From: Agrobacterium tumefaciens
Lineage (GTDB): Bacteria > Pseudomonadota > Alphaproteobacteria > Rhizobiales > Rhizobiaceae
DNA length: 64,000 bases
Assembly (NCBI GenBank): GCA_017744915.1
Contig: JAGIAH010000007.1
Span: 62,001-126,000, forward strand
Direction of reading: 5' to 3'
The position numbers were made by a program, and so were the translations under genes. The notes beneath the pieces are model-generated. The model saw only the letters and a program-made list of their open reading frames with translations. It did no database searches and was not told the origin of the DNA. Shown here piece after piece: positions 44,070-52,720 of this stretch (position 1 is the first letter of the stretch; every line of letters starts with the position of its first letter).

Positions 44070-45014
44070 ATGTCCGAGATCATGCCGGAAGCGGTGGTGT
44101 GCATTCCAAGTTTCCGCCGGCCGGAAGGCCTGCAAAAGACGCTTGCATCGCTAGCCGCCCAGAAGGTCGATTTTCCCTTCGCCGTCGTCGTGGTCGATAA
44201 TGATGGCGCAGGCCAGCAGGGCCTTGCCGTCGCGCGCGCATTTTTTGCCGAAAGCGGCATGGCCGGTCAGGCGCTGGTGGAGCCGACGCAGGGCAATTGT
44301 TACGCCATCAACACGGCCTTCCGCACCGCCCGGCAGAACTATCCTTCGGCTGAGTGGTTCCTGATGATCGATGACGACGAGGCCGCCTCGCCCGTCTGGC
44401 TTGCCGAAATGGTTTCGGCGGCAAAATCCTTCGGCGTCGACATCGTCGGCGGACCGGTCGACCGGGAATTCGACGCACCGGCGCCGAAGGCGGTCCTGTC
44501 GCACCCGCTATTCGGCTCCATCGAAGCGCCAACCGGCCTTGTCGAGCAAATCCATGGATCAGGCAATTGCCTGATCTCGCGGCGGGTGTTTCAAACCCTG
44601 CCGAAACCGGAATTCGACGTACGCTTCAACTTCCTCGGCGGCGGCGACATGGATTTCTTCACCCGCTGCCGCAAGGCCGGCTTCAAATTCGCCTGGAATG
44701 CGCGCGCCCTCATCATCGAATATGTGCCGGAAAGCCGCATGGCACCGCGCTGGATCATGGAGCGCTCGCTCCGCACCGGCATCATCAATTACAGCATCGA
44801 CCGCGCCCGCCGCCCCGGCCTGAAGGGCGGGCTGCTGCTCACCGCCAAAAACGCCGTCAGCCTCGGCCTTTCGCTCGTCCGCGCCGTTTCCGCCTTCATC
44901 AGGACCGGCGCGCTGCTGCCCGCCACACATCCGCCGCTCATGTCCATCGGCCGCGTGATGGCGAGCCTCGGCATCACGCTCACGCCCTACAAGGCGCCGG
45001 CGAAAAAGGCCTGA
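44070..45014 (+). CDS. family 2 glycosyltransferase
   Basis: 314 residues; GGAG precedes the ATG at 44070. GT-A motifs: AVVCIPSFRRPEGLQKTL, VVVDNDGAGQQ and MIDDDEAASPVW (metal-binding Asp run), then a catalytic-type GGGDMDFFTRCRKAGF. A hydrophobic stretch near the C-terminus (LLTAKNAVSLGLSLVRAVSAFI) may associate with the membrane. It lies 8 bases after the preceding glycosyltransferase and is probably its partner in building one repeating unit. Confidence 0.88.
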   Translation: MSEIMPEAVVCIPSFRRPEGLQKTLASLAAQKVDFPFAVVVVDNDGAGQQGLAVARAFFAESGMAGQALVEPTQGNCYAINTAFRTARQNYPSAEWFLMIDDDEAASPVWLAEMVSAAKSFGVDIVGGPVDREFDAPAPKAVLSHPLFGSIEAPTGLVEQIHGSGNCLISRRVFQTLPKPEFDVRFNFLGGGDMDFFTRCRKAGFKFAWNARALIIEYVPESRMAPRWIMERSLRTGIINYSIDRARRPGLKGGLLLTAKNAVSLGLSLVRAVSAFIRTGALLPATHPPLMSIGRVMASLGITLTPYKAPAKKA

Positions 45015-45039
45015 ACGCAAGCCGGCCCGGCCGATCCCT

Positions 45040-45288
45040 TCAGCCCAGGGTCTTTTCCCGGCCGAGCGACATCGTATTCATATGTCGTTTCTGGAAACCG
45101 AACGACGAAAAAGCCGCCGCCAGAATGAGAAGCGGCACAAGTACCGGCCAGAAGAAACAAAGGACAATGCCGGCCACCCGGTAAAGATCCCAATTCTTGT
45201 CGCGGCGGGCACCTTCGATATAGGTCATGGCGAGAGAGGTTACGGTGCCAATTCCATATATGAAAAGAGAAATGGACGTAATCACCAT
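45040..45288 (-). CDS. small membrane protein, unknown function
   Basis: 82 residues from ATG 45288 with GGGGA upstream; an in-frame extension to 45363 is less likely. Two membrane segments (ISLFIYGIGTVTSLAMTYI and VAGIVLCFFWPVLVPLLILAAAF) separated by a basic loop (EGARRDKNWDLYR). No family recognised. It is convergent with the second glycosyltransferase gene and might be an accessory of the polysaccharide machinery. Confidence 0.62.
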   Translation of the reverse strand: MVITSISLFIYGIGTVTSLAMTYIEGARRDKNWDLYRVAGIVLCFFWPVLVPLLILAAAFSSFGFQKRHMNTMSLGREKTLG

Positions 45289-45461
45289 TGGTATCCCCAA
45301 TAAATAGGATTCGAATAAATTTATAATATTTGCGCAGTGTAGCGCCGTTGTTCGCAGTTGCAACGAATTTCAGCGGCAAAGCGCATTCATTCAATAAGTT
45401 AGGGGAAACTCAAGTAGCAGCGATGCGCGGACATATGCCGCATGCGGGGCGCGCGGCGGTC

Positions 45462-46328
45462 TTACCGGCCCTGTCCCGAAGCCCCGAAACGGTGCTTCAG
45501 CAGTGAATATATGGCGATAGGATTGGTCAGCAGGTAGCGTTTTCCAAGACGCCTCGGCTCGAGCATCGCGCGATAGAGCCATTCCAGCCCCATATCCTGC
45601 ATCCATTGCGGCGCCCGGCTGTTCTTGCCGGCAAGGAAATCGAAAAGGCCGCCGCAGGTCTTGATGACCGCGATGCCGGAAAGCCCGTCCAGACTGCGCG
45701 AGACGAAACGCTGCTCCAGCGGAATACCGAAGCCGACCCAGAGAATGTCCGTTTTGGATGCGACGATATCGGCAAGGATCTCCTCCCCGCGGCCCTGGCT
45801 GAAATAACCGTTATGCCGGCCCGAAAATACGAGACGCGGATAGAGCCTCTGCATTTCCTCGACCGCCGCGCGATTCACCTCTTCGGAACCGCCGAGAAAA
45901 TAAAACCGGCTGCCCGTTTCTTCGGCCCTTTTCGCCACCGCGTGAACGAGATCGGTCGTCGCGACCCGCTCCCTCAGCGCCCTCTTGCAGAATTTGCGCG
46001 AAAAAATCACCATGGACATGCCGTCGGCGTGAATCTGGTCCGCCTGCCGCAGCATGGCGTCGAATTCCTTGTCGTGATGGCAGAGCGCGATGACCTGACC
46101 GTTCGCCGATGTCGAATAAAACGGCCTTGCACCGGCCGCACGCGCCTTCGTCGCACGCCGGATGAAATCCTGCGCCGTCTCATCGATGGTCACGTCGGCG
46201 ATGGGTAAAGCCGCAAGCGGAACGATCGGCCAGGCCTGACCCAGCCCCTCCGCATCCGGCATCTCTCTCCCTGTCATGATCTGTCCGGCGTCCAAGATAG
46301 GCATCGTTTCATTGTTATGGTCACGCAT
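45462..46328 (-). CDS. WecG/TagA/CpsF family glycosyltransferase
   Basis: 288 residues from ATG 46328; a further upstream ATG (46355) is possible. Family signatures are TSANGQVIALCHHDKEF, QADQIHADGMSMV, RFYFLGGSEEVNRAAVEEM, WVGFGIPLEQRFV and IKTCGGLFDFLAGKNSRAPQWMQDMGLEWLYR. These enzymes (GT26) transfer a sugar such as N-acetylmannosaminuronate or a glucose-type residue to an undecaprenyl-linked acceptor. It is on the strand opposite the Wzz-like gene's divergent neighbour. Confidence 0.93.
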   Translation of the reverse strand: MRDHNNETMPILDAGQIMTGREMPDAEGLGQAWPIVPLAALPIADVTIDETAQDFIRRATKARAAGARPFYSTSANGQVIALCHHDKEFDAMLRQADQIHADGMSMVIFSRKFCKRALRERVATTDLVHAVAKRAEETGSRFYFLGGSEEVNRAAVEEMQRLYPRLVFSGRHNGYFSQGRGEEILADIVASKTDILWVGFGIPLEQRFVSRSLDGLSGIAVIKTCGGLFDFLAGKNSRAPQWMQDMGLEWLYRAMLEPRRLGKRYLLTNPIAIYSLLKHRFGASGQGR

Positions 46329-46518
46329 AGGATTAGGGTATAAGGCTTCAAACACTACGAAGAACTATTATTAATATTTTTATAAATCCGCAGCTTGAGG
46401 CAGGTAATTCGCACGCCTGAAGGTTGCGCGTCTCCCCATTCCCTTCGCCGCCTATTCCGGTTTGCCAGCCGATGGGCTAAGGGGACGGCGACAGCAAATC
46501 ACGGAAAAGGTCCCGGCC

Positions 46519-46728
46519 ATGGAAACAATCTCGATCGACAATCGCGGCGATTTCGGCCTCTGGGCGATAGAACGGGCAAAGGAAATCGTCGCCAACGAAG
46601 CCTCCGATCTCGCCATTTCGGTTCGCGACGGCGACGAAGCCGGCATTCGCGATGCCGGCAATGCGCTGGGCGCCGCCATCGCCGCCGCCCTGCTCGAGGT
46701 TTATGACGGCCTGATTTCAGAAGAATAG
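46519..46728 (+). CDS. small acidic protein, unknown function
   Basis: 69 residues from ATG 46519, with AAAGG upstream. Helical and acidic, with no Cys, signal or membrane segment (METISIDNRGDFGLWAIERA at the start, AAIAAALLEVYDGLISEE at the end). It sits alone on the plus strand between the WecG-type and Wzz-type genes on the minus strand. Codon use is like that of neighbouring genes, favouring a real gene. Confidence 0.6.
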   Translation: METISIDNRGDFGLWAIERAKEIVANEASDLAISVRDGDEAGIRDAGNALGAAIAAALLEVYDGLISEE

Positions 46729-46747
46729 GCTCGGCGGACGGCCGCTC

Positions 46748-48376
46748 TCAGGCGTAACGCGCTGCGGCCTCCGCATGATCGTCCCGGCGCAGATATCCCC
46801 AGAGACCGAGCGCCACGGCGATGCCGAGACCAAGCAACAGACCGCCCATGCCGCCGGCGATCAGGAAGGTTAGCTTGCCCGGCGGCCAGCTTCTGGAATT
46901 GGGCGCGACCGGCTGCGAAATCACCCGCACATTGGTGGAATCGATCGATTGCTGTTCGGCAAGCTGGCGCGAGCGTGTCAGGTAGGTCTCGTAGATCGCC
47001 GCCGCCGAGCGGGCGTCGCGCTCCAGATCGCGCAGGCGCACTTGCGCCTCATTGTCGGTAAAGACATTGGCGCGCTCCGCCACGGCCTTCAGCCGCAGCG
47101 CATCGAGTGACGAACGCGCCTCCGCGACATTGATCTTGGCCGCCTGCAGAATACGCCGCGCCTCGTCCGCCATGCCGCGTTCCAGCATTGCCCGCTCCGC
47201 GCCTGCTGTCGCAAGACGCGGATGGCGCGCGCCATAAGTCAGTGTCATCGCGCCGATCTGCTGCTGCAAGGTGCTGTATTGGGCGCGGATGGTGTTCATC
47301 GTCTGGCTGTCGAAGATGGCGTCGCTCTGCGTGCGGTTCTGGGCAATCGCCGCATCCATCTGCTTCAGGCGCGATTCCTCCTGAATGACCCGCTGCTGCG
47401 CCGCCAGCACCTGCGCATTCAGCTCGCCGGAGGCGAGGTTGCTGACGAGCTGGCCGTTATTTTCCTGCAGACCGTTCTCGCGGCGGAAATCGGCCACACG
47501 CTTTTCGGCGGCGGTCACATTCTCACGCATTTCCTCGAGCCGCTTCTTGAGATCGTCGACGACGCGCTGGCTGCTGTCGGAATTTGTCTGGAACAGCTCA
47601 CTTTCGAAGGCCTTCACGATGGCCTTGGAGACCGTCACCGATTTTTCGGCATCATTGGTCCAGACTGAAAGCGTCACCACGAAGGAGCGCGGATCACGTT
47701 CCGCCGCCACCCGGTCGCCAAGCGAGCGGAGCGCACCGACGCGGTTGTCGCCATCATCAGGTTTTGATGAAAACATGGCCTTCAGCCGGGCAAGCGGCGG
47801 TGGGCTGATGAATTCAGGATCCTGGTCGAGCTTCAGCTCGTCCACCACCCGCGCCAGCACGTTGCGCGAGGTGATGGTGCGCAGCTTGCTTTCCACCTCG
47901 AGAATTTGCGTATCCCGTTGCTGGTTGGGTGAAAACACCCCGTCATTGACCACATTGAGGTTGGAGGGGTTAACGACGATATCCGTATAGGCCTTGTAAC
48001 GCGGCGGCGTCATATAGGCATAGGTAAGCGCGGCGGCGACACAGAGAACGATCGCCAGCACAATCCAGACGATGCCCCTGCGAAGCCAGGAGAGCACATC
48101 GTCCACACCGATCCTGTCGATATATTGAAGGCCGGGCAGCGCAGACGCCAGACCGCCACCCGCCGGGACCGCCTTCAGCGGCCTTTCGGCCGGGGCCGGC
48201 TCGGCAGCGGCCACAGCGGGCTTCGGCTCAAGATGTTCCTTCAGCACCGTACGCTCGAAAACCTCGTCCTCATCCGCCAGATCATCCAGCAGCGAGCCAT
48301 GGGTTTTCACGGCGGGCGCGGTTTTTTCATCGAGCGGACGTGCCTGCTTATGTCCCGCCTTTTGAAGCCTGTACAT
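46748..48376 (-). CDS. Wzz/GumC-type polysaccharide chain-length protein
   Basis: 542 residues from ATG 48376; an in-frame start 54 bases earlier lacks a ribosome site. N-terminal cytoplasmic tail, TM1 (GIVWIVLAIVLCVAAALTYAYM), Wzz domain beginning PPRYKAYTDIVVNPSNL, a long periplasmic coiled coil (about 280-440) and TM2 (LTFLIAGGMGGLLLGLGIAVAL) followed by a short tail. No kinase (Walker) domain, so it is a polysaccharide co-polymerase without BY-kinase fusion. It determines chain length and export of a surface polysaccharide. Confidence 0.92.
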   Translation of the reverse strand: MYRLQKAGHKQARPLDEKTAPAVKTHGSLLDDLADEDEVFERTVLKEHLEPKPAVAAAEPAPAERPLKAVPAGGGLASALPGLQYIDRIGVDDVLSWLRRGIVWIVLAIVLCVAAALTYAYMTPPRYKAYTDIVVNPSNLNVVNDGVFSPNQQRDTQILEVESKLRTITSRNVLARVVDELKLDQDPEFISPPPLARLKAMFSSKPDDGDNRVGALRSLGDRVAAERDPRSFVVTLSVWTNDAEKSVTVSKAIVKAFESELFQTNSDSSQRVVDDLKKRLEEMRENVTAAEKRVADFRRENGLQENNGQLVSNLASGELNAQVLAAQQRVIQEESRLKQMDAAIAQNRTQSDAIFDSQTMNTIRAQYSTLQQQIGAMTLTYGARHPRLATAGAERAMLERGMADEARRILQAAKINVAEARSSLDALRLKAVAERANVFTDNEAQVRLRDLERDARSAAAIYETYLTRSRQLAEQQSIDSTNVRVISQPVAPNSRSWPPGKLTFLIAGGMGGLLLGLGIAVALGLWGYLRRDDHAEAAARYA

Positions 48377-48634
48377 CAGCCAATCCAACTCGAACGAACC
48401 ACAAAAAGGCCGGCAACGTAGGATTTCCATCGTCGCCAGAGCCGCTATCGACGGACAAGTTTAAATATGACGGGTGAATTTTAGGTTACCCGCATCATTT
48501 CCGTCATCATCGCCTATTCGCGGCCGCCTTGAAAGGACAGATTGACTTGAATGGATCGATACAGTTCTTTCAACCGTTATATTTTCACATTATCGATTTG
48601 CACCTCAAAAGAATTTATGGAAACGGAGTTTGGT

Positions 48635-50056
48635 ATGAGCCTGAAATTCGGAACAAGTGGCCTTCGCGGCCTCTCCGTCGATCTGAAGGGACAAGCCTCC
48701 GCCATTTATGCCACGGCATTTGCAAGGCACCTTCTCACATCGGGTCAGGCAAAAATGGGTGATCCCATTCTCATCGGCCGCGATTTTCGCGATTCGAGCC
48801 CGGATGTTTCAGCCACCTGCATCGCCGCTCTGAAAAAAGCCGGCCTCACCCCGCTTGACTGCGGCACCGTGCCGACACCTGCCCTGGCGCTTTACGGCCT
48901 GTCGCTGAAGGCGGGCGCGCTGATGATCACCGGCTCGCATATCCCGGCCGACCGCAACGGCATCAAATTCTACCGCCCGGACGGCGAAATCGACAAGCAG
49001 GACGAGACCGCGATTGCAGCCCTTGCGGCCGAAATCGAGGAGGAAGGCATGGACGCCGAGACGGCGACGGCCGAAGACCATTCCGCCATCACCGCCGAAC
49101 TCTTTTACGAACGCAACGTCGCGCTGCTGCCGGAACAAGCGCTTTCCGGCCTCAGGATCGGCGTCTATCAGCACAGCACGGTGGCGCGCGATCTCTTCGT
49201 CGACGTCCTCGCCCATTATGGCGCAGAGGTCGTGCCGCTCGGCCGCTCCGAGACCTTCATCCCGGTCGATACCGAGGCCGTCTCGCCGGAAACGCTGGCC
49301 CTTCTCAAAAAATGGTCGCCGGAACACGGCCTCGACGCCGTCGTTTCCGCTGATGGCGACGGCGACCGCCCATTGCTTGCAGATGAAAACGGCGTGCCGC
49401 TGCGCGGCGATCTGATCGGCCTGATCACGGCCAATTTTCTGGATGCCGGCGTGGTCGTCACCCCCGTCACCTCCAATTCCGGCATCGAGGCCAATGGCAC
49501 ATTCGAGGTCATTCGCACCAGGGTCGGCTCACCCTTCGTCATTGCCGGCATGGCAGGGGCACTCGCCGAAGGAAAGAACGGCGTCATGGGCTTCGAGGCC
49601 AATGGCGGCCTGCTGACGGCCTCCGCCTTCACGCTCAACGGCAGGCCGCTCTTACCGCTGCCGACGCGAGACAGCTTCCTGCCGGTTCTCGCCGTGCTGC
49701 TGCTTTCGGCCGAACGGAAAAAGCCGCTGTCGCAGATCGCCGCCGCCTATAACCTGCCGGTCGCCGCCGCCGACCGTCTGGAGAATTTCGCCCAGGAAAA
49801 GAGCGCCGCCCTGATGGCGCATCTTCGCGCCTCCCGCGGCAATCTCGAAGACTTCCTCGCCCCGGTCGGCACGGTCAAGGCGACGAGCGACATTGATGGC
49901 CTGCGCGTGGCACTGACCGACGGCAGCACCATCCATTTCCGCCCTTCCGGCAACGCCCCGGAAATGCGCTGCTACGTAGAGGCCGCCAACCAGGACGAGG
50001 CCGAAACGCTGCTGAATAAGGGCCTCGATCTTATCCGGAATTTCGCCCAAGGATGA
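48635..50056 (+). CDS. phosphomannomutase/phosphoglucomutase family protein
   Basis: 473 residues from ATG 48635, preceded by GGAG. The alpha-D-phosphohexomutase domains are in order: GTSGLRG at the start, ITGSHIPADRNGIKFY (catalytic Ser near residue 107; the usual motif is TASHNP, here GSHIP), metal loop DGDGDRP (about 243-249), and sugar-binding FEANGG (about 326-331) with the phosphate-binding RPSGNAPEMRCY near the end. It converts hexose-6-phosphates and 1-phosphates, feeding GDP-mannose or UDP-glucose synthesis for the polysaccharide genes beside it. Confidence 0.88.
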   Translation: MSLKFGTSGLRGLSVDLKGQASAIYATAFARHLLTSGQAKMGDPILIGRDFRDSSPDVSATCIAALKKAGLTPLDCGTVPTPALALYGLSLKAGALMITGSHIPADRNGIKFYRPDGEIDKQDETAIAALAAEIEEEGMDAETATAEDHSAITAELFYERNVALLPEQALSGLRIGVYQHSTVARDLFVDVLAHYGAEVVPLGRSETFIPVDTEAVSPETLALLKKWSPEHGLDAVVSADGDGDRPLLADENGVPLRGDLIGLITANFLDAGVVVTPVTSNSGIEANGTFEVIRTRVGSPFVIAGMAGALAEGKNGVMGFEANGGLLTASAFTLNGRPLLPLPTRDSFLPVLAVLLLSAERKKPLSQIAAAYNLPVAAADRLENFAQEKSAALMAHLRASRGNLEDFLAPVGTVKATSDIDGLRVALTDGSTIHFRPSGNAPEMRCYVEAANQDEAETLLNKGLDLIRNFAQG

Positions 50057-50205
50057 CGCCGTGCCTCCGGAAAGCAAGCTGGCTTTCAACCACCATCGGA
50101 AAGACGACAAAGAACTTCGAAGCACAATGTCGCACCCCGCCATTGCCCTGTTGCTCTTCCCGCCTCCGAGAGCGATAAGGGCCGCAGGGTCCAAGGAGGC
50201 GGACG

Positions 50206-50607
50206 ATGAGCGGCGAGACCATTACCCTTTATGAAGCGATCGGCGGCGACGCGACCGTCAGGGCGCTCACCCGGCGCTTTTATGAGCTGATGGACACGCT
50301 GCCGGAAGCGGCGCGTTGCCGTGCCATCCACCCGGCCGATCTTTCCGGCAGCGAGGCGAAGTTCTACGATTATCTGACGGGATATCTTGGCGGACCGCCC
50401 GTCTATGTCGAAAAACACGGCCATCCGATGCTGCGGCGGCGCCATTTCGTTGCCCCCATCGGCCCCGCCGAGCGCGACGAATGGCTGCTGTGCTTCCGCC
50501 GCGCCATGGACGAGACCATCGAGAATGCGAAGCTGCGTGAGATCATCTGGGCACCGGTGGAACGCCTGGCCTTTCACATGCAGAACCAGGAGGCGGATAA
50601 TCCATGA
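50206..50607 (+). CDS. group II truncated haemoglobin
   Basis: 133 residues with the 2-on-2 globin fold: LYEAIGGDATVRALTRRFYELM at the start, then GGPPVYVEKHGHPMLRRRHF with the proximal His80, and Trp93 at G8 (ERDEWLLCF), which marks group II (trHbO). An AGGAGG-type site precedes the ATG. These proteins bind oxygen or nitric oxide and help against nitrosative stress. Its stop overlaps the start of the DUF423 gene by 4 bases. Confidence 0.92.
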   Translation: MSGETITLYEAIGGDATVRALTRRFYELMDTLPEAARCRAIHPADLSGSEAKFYDYLTGYLGGPPVYVEKHGHPMLRRRHFVAPIGPAERDEWLLCFRRAMDETIENAKLREIIWAPVERLAFHMQNQEADNP

Positions 50608-50969
50608 CCCACGAGAGACTGCGCGCCTTCATTCTGCTGCTGGGCGGCCTGCTGGGAGCTGCGGGCGTGATGCTGGCCGCCGCCGCCACGCATACGGGTG
50701 AGACCTATATGCTCGGTAATGCCGCGGCCATGGCGCTGGCGCATGCGCCGGTGCTGGTGGCACTCCATATCGGCGCGGACCGCATCAGGACCGCCATTCC
50801 GGCGGGCCTGATCCTCGGCCTCGGCACGGCGGTGTTTGTCGGCGATCTGGTCGTGCGGCATTTTTCCGGCCACAGCCTGTTCCCCTTCGCCGCGCCCACG
50901 GGCGGTCTCGGCATGATTGGCGGATGGCTGGTACTCTCCGCCGGAGCGTTTTTGAAGCCGAAGGGCTGA
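50604..50969 (+). CDS. DUF423 family membrane protein
   Basis: 121 residues, four predicted membrane helices: LRAFILLLGGLLGAAGVMLAAAATHT, NAAAMALAHAPVLVALHIG, IPAGLILGLGTAVFVGDLVV and GGLGMIGGWLVLSAGAFL. The pattern and length match DUF423 proteins, whose function is unknown. Translation is coupled to the truncated haemoglobin gene by the 4-base overlap. Confidence 0.85.
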   Translation: MTHERLRAFILLLGGLLGAAGVMLAAAATHTGETYMLGNAAAMALAHAPVLVALHIGADRIRTAIPAGLILGLGTAVFVGDLVVRHFSGHSLFPFAAPTGGLGMIGGWLVLSAGAFLKPKG

Positions 50970-50976
50970 TCCGGCC

Positions 50977-51261
50977 TTAACGGCGAATCCACCCAAAAGG
51001 CAGGATGTTGCGCCCTCTTTCCGCCGCCTCGCCAAGTTCGAAGGGCGGCGTTTCGCCCGGCTGGCGGGTACGCAGATAAGGAAAGGTCACGACATTGCCG
51101 CCGATCCTGGCGGCGCGGTTGCGCCTTTCGCGTTCACCGACGATTTCATAGAGTTCCGTCAGGGCCGGATCGGCCGCCTGCCCGGCCATCTTGTGCAGTT
51201 CGACGCAGCAGGCCTCGGCCGCCGGCTCTTCACCCTTAAAATTATTGCGCTCGTCGCTCAT
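50977..51261 (-). CDS. small protein coupled to DUF2325, unknown function
   Basis: 94 residues from ATG 51261; an ATG six codons earlier is possible. No membrane segment or signal. It has a pair of Cys (EACCVELHK) near residue 17 and basic stretches (RERRNRAARIGG). Its start overlaps the end of the DUF2325 gene by 20 bases, so the two are translationally coupled. Unknown family. Confidence 0.6.
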   Translation of the reverse strand: MSDERNNFKGEEPAAEACCVELHKMAGQAADPALTELYEIVGERERRNRAARIGGNVVTFPYLRTRQPGETPPFELGEAAERGRNILPFGWIRR

Positions 51262-51667
51262 CGTTCGAGGTCCGTTCATTCATCGTCTGCAGCGCCCGCT
51301 CCAGACTGGATTTGCTGCCATTGCGCAGCGGAATGAATGCCTTGCCGAATTTCTTGCAACCCGACTTCACCCGCAGACACGCATCGTGGCTGATACAGTC
51401 GATCGGGCAGAAAACGCAGTCGACGGAGGGAAGAACGGTATCGATGCGGGAGACGGCCTCACGCAGGCCACCATCGTGATGGATAAGCTCGGCGCCGAAA
51501 TTGCTGGCGATCTGGCGAAGATGGGCAACCTGGCAGTCACGGCCACCGACATAAAGAAAGCTTTTCGGCCCGGAAAGCTGCTGTTCGGCCACGTCCTTTT
51601 CAGTTTGTGGCGCGCCCTTGCCCTGCTTGCCGCCGCGTTCGGCCTTCTTCTTTTCCTTGCGTGCCAT
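51242..51667 (-). CDS. DUF2325 domain protein, Cys-rich
   Basis: 141 residues from ATG 51667, preceded by AGGTGAGGGA; an upstream in-frame extension of 43 codons is unlikely. A lysine-rich N-terminus (MARKEKKKAERGG) is followed by the DUF2325 core: FLYVGGRDCQVAHLRQIA, HHDGGLREAV and VFCPIDCISHDACLRVKSGCKKF, with four Cys that could bind a metal or cluster. DUF2325 is uncharacterised. It is translationally coupled to the 94-residue gene downstream. Confidence 0.85.
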   Translation of the reverse strand: MARKEKKKAERGGKQGKGAPQTEKDVAEQQLSGPKSFLYVGGRDCQVAHLRQIASNFGAELIHHDGGLREAVSRIDTVLPSVDCVFCPIDCISHDACLRVKSGCKKFGKAFIPLRNGSKSSLERALQTMNERTSNDERRAQ

Positions 51668-51818
51668 TCCCTCACCTGCCGGTTGATTTTTCAATGCCCC
51701 GATAAGCGGGATGCCGGCACCATAATAAAGATGAGTTTTGGAGTAAAGTATAAAGGTGATAATTTTCCTCATGTTTCTGCAGAAAGAATCGATCACCCAT
51801 TCGTGAGAACCCTTGCGC

Positions 51819-52460
51819 TCAGCCGCTTATCCGCAATCCGCCCATGAAAAGCTGCTCCAGATGCCGGGCCGCATCCTCAAAACGACCATCGCCGCCGTTC
51901 TTTTCGCCCAGCACCGCCCGCACCTGCACATCGAAATCCGCATAATGCTGGGTGGTCGACCAGATCGAAAAAATAAGATGGTAAGGATCGCATTTGGCGA
52001 TCCGCCCGGCCTTGATCCAGGCGCGGATGACTTCCACTTTTTCATCCACCAGTTGCTTCAGCGGGCCTTTCAGCTCGTCCTCGATATGCGGTGCGCCCTG
52101 CAGGATTTCATTGGCGAACAGGCGGCTTTCCCGCGGAAAATCCCGCGACATTTCCAATTTGCGGCGAATATAGGAGCGGATCTCGCTTTCGGGATTGCCC
52201 TCGGCGTCAAAAGCCCTGAGCGGGTCGAGCCAGGTGTCCAGCACCCGCTCGATCAGCGCGCGATGCATCGCCTCCTTGGTGCGGAAATAATAAAGCACGT
52301 TCGGTTTCGACATGCCGGCCGCCTCGGCAATCTGGTCGATGGTGGAGCCGCGAAAGCCGTTTGTGGAAAAAACACTGAGCGCAGCCTCCAGGATAGCTTC
52401 CTGCTTTTCTTCCTGGATACGGGTCCGCTTCTGTGTTTTCGCTGCTCGCGGTATGGCCAT
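51819..52460 (-). CDS. rutR: RutR-like TetR family regulator of pyrimidine genes
   Basis: 213 residues. The TetR helix-turn-helix is AALSVFSTNGFRGSTIDQIAEAAGMSKPNVLYYFRTKEAMHRALI, followed by a ligand domain (LEMSRDFPRESRLFANEILQGAPHIE) matching RutR. RutR binds uracil or thymine and is released from DNA. It is divergent from the amidohydrolase-dihydropyrimidinase operon, and a RutR-type box lies in the shared 260-bp promoter region, closer to the catabolic genes. Confidence 0.87.
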   Translation of the reverse strand: MAIPRAAKTQKRTRIQEEKQEAILEAALSVFSTNGFRGSTIDQIAEAAGMSKPNVLYYFRTKEAMHRALIERVLDTWLDPLRAFDAEGNPESEIRSYIRRKLEMSRDFPRESRLFANEILQGAPHIEDELKGPLKQLVDEKVEVIRAWIKAGRIAKCDPYHLIFSIWSTTQHYADFDVQVRAVLGEKNGGDGRFEDAARHLEQLFMGGLRISG

Positions 52461-52595
52461 TCTCTGCTCTCTGTTTTTTTTCGGTGCAATTGCCGCTACA
52501 GTATGCTTAAAAAATAATCGTCGCGCACAGTTTAGGCAAAATTAGTGCGATTCGTCACGAAATTCCCTTGCTGACATCACTGCGAATTTGCAATG

Positions 52596-52611
52596 TTTAC
52601 CAGCCGGTCAA
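52596..52611. promoter_or_regulatory. RutR-type operator
   Basis: TTTACCAGCCGGTCAA matches the RutR palindrome TTGACCANNTGGTCAA at 12 of the 14 fixed positions. It lies 110 bp upstream of the amidohydrolase start and 136 bp from rutR, in the divergent promoter region. Confidence 0.75.
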
Positions 52612-52720
52612 TTTATCCCCCATCGCCATCTTTAGGCAATGGCTGTTATCTTAACCGGCAAAAAAGGGAACGGCACAAGCTTTGCTTCGATAAAAACAAA
52701 ACAGGTGAGGATGACACTTC

